A stretch of DNA of 64,000 nucleotides. Source: Anaspis maculata (lineage: Eukaryota > Arthropoda > Insecta > Coleoptera > Scraptiidae). Where the stretch lies: contig CASBRS010000030.1 of the NCBI GenBank assembly GCA_949128115.1, forward strand, positions 1 through 64,000. Direction: 5' to 3'. The position numbers and the translations under genes were made by a program. The notes beneath the pieces are model-generated. The model had not been told where the DNA came from. It saw nothing but the letters and a program-made list of their open reading frames with translations, and made no database searches. Below, piece by piece: positions 32,313 to 44,000 of this stretch; position 1 is the first letter of the stretch; each line of letters opens with the position of its first letter.

Positions 32313-33844
32313 ATTCTCATTTGTACTGTTGACTCCGATGTTGTGGTTCTTTCAGTTTCCTACTTTTTTGAACTTAAAAATTTTGGACTGCGTGAGCTTT
32401 GGATTCTATTTGGCACAGGCCGTACAAAGCGGTGTATACCAGTACACCTGATTGCCTGCCATGACACTTTCGGTGAAGAAAAGGTCACTGCATTACGAGG
32501 ATTTCATGCATTTACCGGTTGTGACACCGTGTCATCTTTCATGGGAAAGGGAAAGAAGTCGGCAGTGAAAGTGTGGAAGAGCTTTCCAGATAGTACTGCC
32601 GCCTTTTTAGCCATTTCTAGACCTACCTCTTCTATTAACCATGCTACATTCAGTGTCCTAGAAAAGTTTGTGGCCATCCTATACGGGGCGAATGAAAGCA
32701 GAGACTTGAACGAGGCACGAAAGAATTTGTTTATGACAAAAACAAAAACCCTTGACAAATTACCACCGACTCAGTCGGCATTGCGACAGCACATTTTGCG
32801 GGCAGCGTTTCAGGCTGGTCAAATCTGGGGGCAAGCCGGTGACGTGAACCCCGATATCGCATCTCCCTCCAAGTGGGGTTGGGAGCAGACGACAGCAGTG
32901 TGAACACCGACATAGACAGATTTACCACTCATATGGGAGTCTATCAAAGAACTTGTCAAGTGCTCATGTACATCAGGCTGCAAAACAAGTAGCAGGTGCT
33001 CTTGTAGAGGAGCAAATATACCTTGCACACAATGTTGTGCTGGGTGCAAAGGAAACTGCTGCAATTCAAGCCAACCACGGTCAGATTAATATTATTTCGG
33101 CAATTTTTCCCTCGTCTGGTTACTTCTGATTTTTACTAACGAAGTTTTACTTAATTCCAGTGTGGTCGTCGAAGACAAAGAAATGCGTGAAATATGATAT
33201 TATCGAGGACTAATAGATAATGATGACTAGATACTTCTAGTTCAATATAATGGAAATTCTGTAGATGGTTATTAGGTATAACCTCCTTTTTTTATAAAGT
33301 TCACACTCGAGTTCACATTATTTACATAAACTTACACTGTGTACCTATGCTCGTGCTACGAAAAAAGATATACATCTATCACCACCACTAAACTTCAAGA
33401 AGAGCGCTAGTTTCTACTTCCGGTCGGTTGAAAAATACTCTTGTACCAATCAATATAGCTACCAAGCGACAAGTTACCCTCAAAATGCTTGGAAAAAATA
33501 GTACATTCGATTTCGGTCAAGATTTGACCGAAACTCTTCTTTTACACCACTTAAACAAAGGAGAACGGTGCGTTAAGGCTTTTTGGTGATCCAATTGAGT
33601 TGAAATTACTGCCAGTTGATCTTATATTCTTGAAAATAAGTAAATTATACTTCTTTCCACCATAGACCATGAGAGCTAATTTCAATGAAAAAAAAACATA
33701 TCGATATTTTTTGCCGTTTTTGAGGTAGGATGTGGGGCTCCAGGGACAATGTGGTGGCTCTGGTGAGGCTCCTGGAAAAACAATTCCACAAATTCATATT
33801 CGGTGATGACTCCTTTGTCACCCTTATCGATTTCGGAGCACTAC

Positions 33845-34238
33845 CAAACAATAAGACGCCCCCGAAATGCCCGGAAAATAAATTGGTTTTGCTTGAGATT
33901 TAATCGAAACTCTTTTTTACAATTTTAGTCAAAAATAACCGTTCTACGACCTCCACACGTTGGTCTGGTTAAGTAAATGTTGCTGTCAATCGATTCAGCA
34001 TCCTTGAAACACATTTAATTGATGTTTTCCGGGCAACTGTGCGACTGATTTGATGATTTTTTCAAAATTCGGGCGCCATTTTGAAAAAAGGGAGCTGTAC
34101 AGCGCCCCCCATCGTTTTTTTTTCTGGCTCATCGGATGAAATTACTTAAAATGGTCTCAAGGAACTGTGTGCCAAGTTTCATTGCATGAACCAAAAGTGC
34201 AGCATATGTCCCATTTTTGTGTTCTACCGACCGCACTA
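33845..34238 (-). repeat. right TIR of Academ-type copy 1
   Basis: Inverted partner of 23,307-23,700, ending CTACCGACCGCACTA and followed by the TTG duplication. Confidence 0.8.
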
Positions 34239-34250
34239 TTGTGGTGTATA

Positions 34251-34857
34251 TATCCGCTATGTGCGTTGGCGTTCGCCAAAAAAGTGGGAGCAGTCGACAT
34301 CAACGCTCAAGGTGACAATTTACGAAACTGAATAATGCCTATTTATTCTGTTTTCAGTAGCTAGATGTCGCTACTCGACAGAATGCACATGGTGATTCCG
34401 CTATGTGCGTTCGCCGGGAGGAGTCGATATAGGGTGATTGCATGTAGAGGGAGTTTATGGCAAAATGTCAATAGTGTCACTGTCATCTGTCAAGTTTCAT
34501 CCCGGAGTCAATGTCAACCGGACTAACCTCACTAAATACTGTAATTTTTACGTGTTTTGTTTACATACTGTTTTGTTCGGCGTTTACGAGATCGATGGAT
34601 TGTGATTTCCAATCATTCTAACAATGCCTTACACGTCTATGCCTTACACCTAGCTATTATGTGCCCCAATGCAATTCCCTAACAAACGTCAAAACATAAC
34701 TATCGATCCTTGCGCTGCCTGCCGGTGATCAGGTGAACGAATTTCATGCAATCACCCTATTCAGCGCTCAAAGTGGTGATTTACAAACTGAAGGATGCCT
34801 ATTTGTGTTATTTTCGGCTGCGTGATGTCGCTACTCGACTGAATGCACATAGCGGAT
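34251..34857. mobile_element. two tandem small MITEs, the second split
   Basis: Two diverged copies of a unit of about 135-145 bp, each starting TCCGCTATGTGCGTT and ending GAATGCACAT; the last end reads AATGCACATAGCGGATA. Shared interior landmarks are GTCGA, CAACGCTCAAGG or CAGCGCTCAAAG, GATGCCTATTT or its relative, and GATGTCGCTACTCGAC. The second copy is interrupted at 34,432-34,757. Confidence 0.65.
34432..34757. mobile_element. 326 bp TIR element flanked by TA
   Basis: Ends GGGTGATTGCATG and CATGCAATCACCC with TA directly outside. The tandem neighbour MITE copy shows the uninterrupted sequence around GTCGACATCAACGCTC, which supports the insertion. Non-coding. Confidence 0.75.
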
Positions 34858-35006
34858 ACTCTGAAAAAAATTGCCAGGAGTACGATACGACCGACCCCCT
34901 CCCCACACTGGTTCTCGCGCACCTTGTGCCCTGAGCAAAAAGCTTATTGCCACTGGGTCGACGAAAAATGTGAATACCTGGTATTATTGTTTCAGGCATC
35001 GCAACT

Positions 35007-38000
35007 ATGATGTTCCAGTTCAAAACTGCGCCATGGAGCTGGTTTGTTGTTTTGCTGGCTTGGTTCGCGAAGGCCCAAGACATCAACATCAATGTCAATC
35101 CGCAGTTGGACCCGAACAATCCGTTGTCGTCGTCGAGCACCAACAACTATCAAGACGTCAGCAATCCCAGCACGCCGTCGTACAGCAGCGGTGTCACTGA
35201 TCATTACGATCGGGGCAACCGACCGGATCAACTGAGTCCGTTCGGCATCAACAACAACAACAACGATCAGTACGAACGAGGCCCCAGAGGACAGGACAAC
35301 CCCGTCGGTTCGAACCAGTACGATCAGTTGGACAAAGACGATCAGTTCGGACAGACGCCCAGCCGAAGCCCGTACAAACCGGCTGGATGGAAGCAGTTCG
35401 ATGAACACATGACGACGATCGCAAAAGCGTGAGTGCTCCTTACGTAAAGTATTTATTGTCAGTTAAAACAGATTTGTCGACACGTCCTGTTCAGATCTAA
35501 GGTGCATTATGCACTTCCCGCAGAAGCAGAAGCAGACAATCCCAATGTTCTAATGTTCTTCTTTCCTATGGCAATACAGCCCGCTTTGTGACCCCCCAAT
35601 TCTCCGCCTTTTCCTCCCAGTTTCGCACTTCCATCAGATTTCTTGGTATATCTTGTTCCTGCTTTTTTCAGCCCCCATATTTCTTGGTCTTCAAATCGGT
35701 CTGTGTCTTCTTCCATCTTCGATTCCAATATTCTGTTCTAGCGCTCTATATTCTTCGTTCATTCATTTTGAACACGCGACCTGCCCACTGAAGTCTTCGG
35801 ATCTTGGCATATGGATACAGTACCAGGTCTTTGTACCTATATACTGCTAGCACAATTCGTGGTTGTATCTTGATCTCGAAACAATCTGTTACTCCTACAT
35901 TGTTTAATTAGCTGTTACTTTTATCATATTATCATTTCAGACTATAATTAATCATGTGTTTCGTTGAAAAATGTAGTACGTTGGGTAGGCAAAAAAAAAA
36001 CTGCACATTTTGATTGGAATATGCCACTTACTATGATCATAGATAGGGTCATAACAAAGCTTTTTGGCAAGAGCGCCACTTGAAAATCCGTGCAGGAAAC
36101 AAGATGGCGGCCTTCAAAGATGGGCACCACCTGTTTCTTGGAATTTTTTGTATTTCAGCTTCTAGCGGTCCGATTTCAATTTTCTTTTTTTTGTATGGGA
36201 GCCCTGCTTACGATGAAGCTCATCTGCTATCACGGTTTTTTTTGTTGACATTGACGGTTTGTAAAATTTTGAAAAATCTAATTATTCAACTGTTAGTTCT
36301 AATTCATTTCATTTATCAAACATGGCTTTAATATACCTATTACCATTATCAGTTTCCTGATCACTTCACGGATGGAAGAACAGGTTCTACTCTCCACCTA
36401 TATAAAAAGTTTCACAAAACGGCGGCACATTTGTTGAAAACACACCGAAGATAAAAGCAAAACTGTAAAAAGACTTGATAATTGTTTACATTTTTAGAGC
36501 AAAGAATACACGAATCGAATTTTGTAGCCATGTTTGCAGCTTTCCATATTGTGTAGGCTTTGCTGAAGGTACTTGGTCAAGTTCTTGAAGGTAATGGTTG
36601 GATTGAAGTAAGGGCAAACTCTGGAATAAATGCAGAAGCGGGGGCCGAGGCGTATGTCTCAAAGTTACTCATGTAACAAAGTCAAGAGCAATTCATCAGA
36701 CTGCTGGTGTTTTATACAATTTACTCAAAGATTCCTATAATTCTTACTATCCAACTTTCTGGTTTTCAGTATTAAATTTGAAGATACTTCTTTTGGCGTT
36801 TGTTCGGTCCATCAGAGATGGCAACTATGAACTGTTCATTCATGCATTGAAAGAGTTGACACCGTGGTTTTTCATAACGGATCATCTCCACTATGCTCGT
36901 TAGTCGCCAATTCATATAAAAGACTTGAAGGAACTGAAAGTAGAAGCACCAAGTGTTCACGAGCAAAACTATCAGCGGCTATCGGCTGTATTCTCCCAGT
37001 GCTCCAGCTTGTCACTCTATTTTTGCTCCAAAAAGTCATTCTACTGAGAATAGAAAGTGTATGGGATATATGTAGAAGAACGTTCAAGTACAGAGGCAAA
37101 AGTCAGTATGTTTGCTCCACTACGAAAAACTGGCACAAAAGTTTTTGAATTTGCTCGCCAAAAAGTCCTCTCACCCACGATTTCTGATTTAAAAAATGAC
37201 GTCCAGCGGTTCTCTAGGGCTTTTATCGTAAGCCAAAACAGAGACATGGATTAAAAGAAATTTTTTGAACACGACAATACGAGTGCACCGCCGTCGCTTT
37301 CCTCAAATGGTGTTTTGCGAACATCTCAGAAATCACAGGTTCTCAAAATCCTGGAACAAACCGTTGATCAATCACAGTTCGATGGATTCTGTGACACAAT
37401 AATTTATGACGGAGCAGCACTAGCAGATGCTCTACCACCGAAAACATCACAGACAATTAGTCTATATTGTGACACGGAATTCAAAAACAGGATGTTTCAT
37501 GATACTGAAAAGTTCCATGCAAGTAGGATACACATTTTGTGGGATATTCACCACAAAACCAGCCTGAAGAGATTCGTGAGAGAGAAAAGAGGCTCTGGTA
37601 TTCGTCGTCATGCAGCTAAAGAGAATGTGTTGCCAAATAATTGGAATGATTTTCTTGCTGCGATGAAAACAAAATAAAACTGTTCAAGCTACTTGGACAA
37701 CATGCTCTTTTGAAATTTGGTTGCGCACATATTGTTACAGAATCGTAGGCAACAGGAAGAAGCAGATGGCAGAATATTGCTCGATGCCAAAGATAGTGTC
37801 GAACAAGGAGCAACGAAAATTATGATCTGTACAGTAGACACGGACGTAGTCGTTTTGGCAATATCTTTTTTCCAAACTCTGAAAAATGCTGTACAGGAGA
37901 TGTGGACAATTTTTGGATCAGGAGAAGCACAGAGATAAATGAACATCAACGCCATGGTAGAAAGAATGGGTAAATAAAGAACTGTTGCCTTGAGATGTTT

Positions 38001-41000
38001 CCATGCATTCAGAGGTTCAGATATAACATCGTCATTCGAAGGGTGAATGAAGGGTAAATAACAAACCGCCTGGAATGTAGGTATGGAAGTCCTTTCCTGA
38101 AGCCACGAAAGCATTTGGAGCCATATCTCTACCACAACAATCCATTTCCGATAAAACATTGAAGCTCTTGAAAAGTTTGTTGTCCTGCTCTACCACAAAG
38201 GTGCCCAAAATTTTCCGTCAATCATAAGAGAAAGCTTCTTTTTACAACGAAAAGTCGTAATCTTCAAAACCTCCCTCCAACGAAAAAAGCACTTAGTTCA
38301 GTTAGGCAGCATGCGCCAAGGTCTGCATATCAAGCAGGACAAAGTCTGGGGCAGAGTCTGGGGGCGTGAGTGTTCTACGACGGAAATCATTCCAGAACCA
38401 AACGGATGGGGATGGACTATGATTGCAAGGGAGTGGACGCCGGTTTGGTCTTGTCTAGAACTAATTTGGGCAGCTTGTCGGGAGCTGGTGGAATGCAGCG
38501 TTCGGTTGCTCTTTCAGGAGGGAGTTAGGAGAAAGTAATGGAGAAGACGAGGTGCTAGAGTCCGAATGAGAGAAATTCAGACCTATGTATTTATTTTTAT
38601 TGAAACCTATTCCAAATTCCATAAAATTGTCTTGATATCAAAAACACGTCTACTCCCATTCAATTACCTGAAGTTTTTTTTTCATTTTTACTCTATTCAC
38701 AGAGGGAAGAGTTTCAGGAACCAGAAATCGTTCTTTCTTCTATACAATGATCATCAGAAGCAATGAAGTGCACGAGAAATACACACGTTAACCATTTTAA
38801 TAAGTGAGGCAAAATATTTCTTTTTTCAAATATTACAAAACTGTAAATGTCAAAAGGAAAATGTGTGATGGCAGATAAGCTTAGCCTTCAGCAGGGTATT
38901 ATGAACAAAAAGAAAGGAAATTGAAATCGGACCGCTAGATAATGAAAAACCACAAATTACAAAAAACAGGTGGTGCCCATCTTTGAAGCCCGCCATCTTG
39001 TTTCCTGCACCGATTTTCAAGTGGCGCTGTTGCCAAAAAACTTTGTTCTGACCTTATCTATGATCATAGCAAGCGGCATATTCCAATCAAAATGTGCAGC
39101 TTTTTGGTATAATTTAATGTGTACCCGACGTACTAATGGTAAGCATAGACTTCTCAGAATAAACGAATGATTCCCGAAAACATTCGGAGTCGCCAGCCCA
39201 AGTCAAAATCGACTGAAACCAATTCGAGGGACTTCTATTTAGGTCTCGCCTGGTCGCCAGACAATAATAAACTGATCGTTTCCATGAACTTGAGGAAATA
39301 CCTGGCAAGATCATCACATGAATTGAAAGTTCCGGCAAAAGAGAAGTAGGTAGTTACGTTAAGAGTGAAAATCGATTGGTATCAGGAAGTAGCCGAAAGT
39401 CTTTGCCTTTCTTGGGATAAATGGATCCAGGTCATGTTTGAAGTTTGAAGGTGACTCGGTGTTATATTCATCAATTATTCCTTTCCTGGTCTCATTCTTC
39501 CGAGTACTACGGGCGTTTTGCCCTTTTTTCGTCTTTATAATATCACTGAAAATCTGTTTTCAGGACGTACTTCATAGTCGCTTCGAAAACCGTCCGGCCC
39601 GGTCAGCTCTACAGGGTCGCCGTCACGGTGCTGAAACTAGACCAGCCGATCACGGTCCGCGCGTCGATATCCCGCAACGGTGTGGAACTGACCGAAGACC
39701 ACAAAAACGTGAGAGAGTACATCCCCGAAACGCTCGTGATGCAAGTGCCGCCGACCTCCACCCCCGGAGACTTCAAGCTGCGAGTCGAAGGGCTGTACGA
39801 CAACATGCTGGGCGGCGCCGTGTTCTCCAACGAATCCAAACTGATATTCTCGCAGCGCTCCATGACTATCTTCATCCAGCTGGACAAGCCCGTGTACATG
39901 CAAGGCGACACAGTCCGTTTCCGCTCCATTCCCATCAACACCGAACTGAAAACCTTCAACGAAACCGTCGACGTTTTCATGCTGGACCCCAACGGCCACA
40001 TCATGAAGCGCTGGCTGTCCAGACAGTCCAACCTGGGCGCGGTCAGCCTAGACTACCAGCTGTCCGACCAGCCGGTGTTTGGGGAATGGAAGGTGCGAGT
40101 TGTGGCGCAGAATCAAATCGAAGAGTCGGCCTTCCTTGTCGAAGAATACTACCAGACGAGGTTCGAGGTGAACGTGGCGATGCCGGCGTTCTTCTCCACC
40201 ACCGACGAGTTCATCGAGGGCGTGGTGGTGGCGAACTTCACCAGCGGCGCTCCCGTCCGCGGCAACCTGACGCTCAAGGCCGTAGTCCGTCCGATCAAAC
40301 CGTACGATCCGGACAGGCTGAAAAAGAGACACCACCGGAGCCCGTACGACTCCAGGCAAGACAACCAGTACCAGTACAACGACCACAGCCACGGCGGGCA
40401 CCAGTACGACCAGCAGCAGTACAATCAAAACCGAAATCAGTACGACAATAAGTCGTACGATAACCAGTACGACCTACCGTACGGTTACGGCGCTTACAAC
40501 AACATGTCGCACTACCAAGCGTCGGAGTACAACAGACCAATCACTGAGAAGTACTTCAATTTCAACCAGTCTTATCCGGTTTGGGTTGAAATACCGTACA
40601 ATTACTCCAAACCGATTCCCAGCCTTGAATTTGTGAGTACCTTTTTTATTTGTTTTGCAAGGATTGCAGTTGTTATTGAGTTGTACGTTGCAGTTCTACG
40701 GCGTGTACAAGTTCAAGTATCCGATCCAAGAGCTGCTGCATTATGTTTCGAGCTTGGAAGGCATGGAGGTGGTGGTCGTCGCGACCGTCGGCGAGAGGTT
40801 CTACGACGAGGTCATCGAAGGGTTTTCCACGGCGCGAATTTTCAATTCGTCAATCAAGCTGAGCTTTTTGGGCGGTTCGCCTCAAGTATTCAAACCTGGA
40901 ATGCCGATCACGGCTTACGTGAGTTTACCATTGTTCTCGCGATCATTAACTTGGCAGAATTGATGATATGAGGAAACTGATGATTCAGACTCGGAATTTT

Positions 41001-44000
41001 ACATCTTACTTGGCTTTGCGATCAATCTTGAATAACCACCTACCAGACCAGACAACGGCTTGATTATAGAGTTTTTCACTTGTTTATTCAAACTGCCCTG
41101 GCAGTGAGCACAGACCAATAGCAGGGCTTCCTAGTGAGTTTCCTTGGCGACTGAAGTTGGAATTGCATTTTTCTTCCGAGTGGAAGAGGGTATTACAGTT
41201 GATTAAATACTCAATATTCAACTTGATATGATATAGGATTGCAATTTTGTAACCATTGAATAATCATAATAATAAACGGAAATTCTCACAAATCTTGCAT
41301 TTTGAAATTACTTGAGCTCAGTTAGACATCCCTTCTATGCAAAAGGTGCAAGCACAAGCCACCTACGTTATTCAATTTTGGTAACTACATCAGTGCATTT
41401 TGGGAGCTTGAGACTCCTTGTATTCAAGTCTTCCACTTATAGAAGATGTACACTTTTTCTTTATTGTATTTTTCTGGTTGAGCATTGTTGTGACCAATGG
41501 AATCGATGTTCTGAAAAATACAATTATCTTATGTAACGACCTGTTATAGAACATAAAATTCTGATCTGAAATATAAGCTCTTTCATCGGAATCCCTCAAT
41601 TCGGTTCCTTACATTTTTGAATGATCTACCCTGTCTGGAGCTGCGATAAACTCAAGCCGAAAATGTTACAGATTGCCGCCTCTTACCACGACGGATCGTC
41701 GCTCTCGGTTGAAAAGCTGGAAAACAGCTTCTTGGAAGTGACCACGGTCGTCGACATCGTACCCGGAGGAACGCGCAACATTGCCACGCGCCAGCTGCAC
41801 ATGATGGACGGCCATCCTGGCATGTGGGAGTACACAATTGACCTGAAGAGCGAACTCGGCCTGGTAGGCTGCCGCACCTACGGAGAGCTGAGCGGCATCA
41901 AGACGGTGAAAATACACGCCCACTTCAGAGACGGCCACGGCCAGTTCATTCAGACCGATCTCTTCATGCAAGCGCATCACAGCCCCAACGGCCAAAACAT
42001 CAAGGTGTACACCAGCACCACGCAGCCGACCGTCGGCGAGCACATGATCTTCCACATCAAGAGCAGTGATTTTAACTTCGAACGGAAGTTCAACTACTTG
42101 GTCATAGCCAAAGGCATAGTGCTCGTCGCCGGCGAACAAGAAATGCTCAACCACATCAGCGAGATTAGGATACCGCTCAGCGCAGAGATGGCGCCAGTGA
42201 CCACCATAGTGGTGTGGCACTTGAGCATATTCGGTGGCGTCACCGTAGACAGTTTAACATTCCCAGTCAACGGAATCAGCAGAAGCAAGTTCAAAGTTTC
42301 CATCTACAACAAGGAAGCAAATGGCGAACACAAAGTCGAAATCGCCGTTTACGGCGAACCAGGATCGTACGTCAGTTTATCCGGCATCGACCGTGCTTTC
42401 TACACCATGCAAGCCGGAAACGAATTGACTTACGCTAAAGTCCTGACTAAAATGTCCACTTTTGAAGATGGCATAACCAACGGCACGTTACGACATACTT
42501 GGTTCTCGCACGAAGGAAATCCAGACGAACTCGTTCATTTCCCTTCGTCGACGTACGGCATCGACGCCAATCGCACGTTCGAGCTCGCCGGTTTGGTCGT
42601 GTTCAGCGATTTCGTCCTGCCCAGACGGTGGAGCTACTGCAACTACACGCAAGGCTTCGGCGAGTGCCTGAACGGCCGGTGCTTCCGCTTGGACAAACGC
42701 TGCGATTTCATCCTAGATTGCGAAGACGGCACCGACGAAGCCGGGTGTACTTACGACAACGGCACGGAGCTGGCTCTCTTCAGGAAGTACCGCTTCAACC
42801 GGATCCAGCGGCAGTACGAAAACGTCTGGGTGTGGAAAGATATAACCATCGGACCGCACGGACGGTACATTTTCAACGTGCCAGTGCCGGCCAGGCCCGT
42901 CCACTGGATGGTGTCAGCGTTTTCGATGAGCCCTTCGCTCGGCTTCGGCATGCTGAACAAAGCCGTCGAATACATCGGCGTGCTGCCTTTCTTCATCAAC
43001 GTGGAAATGCCGAATCTTTGCATGCAGGGCGAACAAGTCGGCATCCGAGTGACCGTGTTCAATTACATGACGGATGTGATGGAAACCACCGTAGTGCTGG
43101 GCGGTTCGCCCGATTACAAATTCGTTCACGTCGACAAAGGCGAAGCCGTTTTCGCGTACAATCCGCGGACGACGCACGGCGAGCACCCGTTCTTCATCAG
43201 CATAAAACCCCAAGACGCGCAGGTCGTTTATATACCGATCGTTCCGACGAGACTCGGCGACATCGATGTCACGGTTTACGCCTCCACGCTAATAGGAAAA
43301 GATCAGATCACCAGGAGGATCCGCGTCGAGGCCGACGGTCTGCCTCAGTACAGGCATCAATCCATGCTGTTGGATTTGAGCAACAAGGCTTACGCCTTCC
43401 AGTACATGCATGTCAACATCACGGAAACGCCGATCATTCCGTACGAGTACGACCGTTACTACGTGTACGGTTCGAACAGGGCCAGGGTTTCGATCGTCGG
43501 TGATGTGGTCGGGCCGATTTTCCCGACGATGCCCGTGAACGCCACGTCGCTGTTACATCTTCCCATGGATTGTGCCGAGCAGAACATGTTCTCGTTCGCC
43601 GCCAACATGTACGCCATGCTGTACATGCGCTACACCCAGCAAAGGAACAGGACGCTGGAACGGCTGGCTTTCCATCACATGAACATCGTGTATCAGCGCC
43701 AGTTGAGTTTCATGCAGCCGGACGGGTCGTTCAGCACGTTCAGAAGTGATTGGTACGTATTCTTTTACTTTTCCTTCATCAGTTTGTACAGCATGTGGGA
43801 ACCAAACGACTGAGGTTTTCATTTGAGACTAGAAACCTGACCAAGTTCTAGGCAGCCAGGTAAACGTCTTGGTCACAAAAACCACGCATAATGAACGAAG
43901 CGAGATAAGAACGAAAATAGTCGGTTGCAACAGCCAGCCGCAGAAAAAAAACTTAAAAAAAGGGACCTTCCTAGTCTCTCCAACCATCCATTAATCTCAT

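Larger units (their letters stand above)
26562..33089 (+). pseudogene. FEN1/XPG-like nuclease (Academ-type transposase), interrupted
   Basis: Exons: 26,562-26,891, 26,986-27,126, and 27,226-27,353 which resumes at 32,318 behind the gypsy insertion; GT-AG introns of 94 and 99 bp. Visible motifs in order: IIYDGATL, then RVDFVWDLYK with SLKTSTRESRG (compare the N-domain of FEN1, with its Asp and basic helix), EEADGRI, VDSDVVVL and FTGCDT followed by GKGKKSA (compare the I-domain and helix-hairpin-helix with the GCD acidic residue). The frame reads unbroken across the retrotransposon if one ATTCT copy is discounted. Past the stop at 32,901-32,903 and a TAG at 32,913 the same frame continues into a Cys-rich tail (KCSCTSGC, CCAGCKGNCC), so two nonsense codons cut off the last domain. 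The N-terminal part is missing. Expected role: transposon excision/integration nuclease in the nucleus; the function is inferred from fold motifs. Confidence 0.7.
23307..34238 (+). mobile_element. Academ-type DNA transposon, copy 1, with nested insertions
   Basis: The ends are TAGTGCGGTCGGTA and its inverted copy, with TTG flanking both (23,304-23,306 and 34,239-34,241). The inverted arms are long, about 390 bp. The element codes the FEN1/XPG-like protein at 26,562-33,089. A 3 bp duplication, long TIRs and an XPG-like nuclease together fit the Academ superfamily, defined by XPG-nuclease transposases with 3-4 bp duplications. Two later insertions lie inside: a non-autonomous relative (23,816-26,559) and a Ty3/gypsy element (27,354-32,312). 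Without them the element would be about 3.2 kb, close to the 3,162 bp of copy 2 at 35,974-39,135. The 5' part of the expected protein is absent, so it may have been defective before those insertions. Confidence 0.75.

Noticed and set aside
23307..34238. CACTA (EnSpm) transposon
   Set aside because: The ends read TAGTG...CACTA in the inverse order of CACTA elements, and the coded protein is a nuclease of FEN1 type, not a CACTA transposase.
40048..40428. Antisense frame with Val/Leu runs
   Set aside because: Complement of the Gln/Tyr-rich Mcr insert. The hydrophobic runs come from reading CAG/TAC-rich DNA backwards.
39438..40451. 337-codon + frame overlapping Mcr exon 2
   Set aside because: It is a shifted-frame shadow of Mcr, rich in Arg and Pro from GC-biased codons, with no family pattern. 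The other frame (39,564-40,632) carries the macroglobulin motifs.
41312..41599. Short frames between Mcr exons 3 and 4
   Set aside because: They lie in intron 3 (40,919-41,671), overlap on both strands and do not extend the Mcr frame.
42499..43503. 334-codon + frame inside Mcr exon 4
   Set aside because: Shadow frame of the real Mcr reading frame, with shadow composition (Arg, His, Pro) and no domains.
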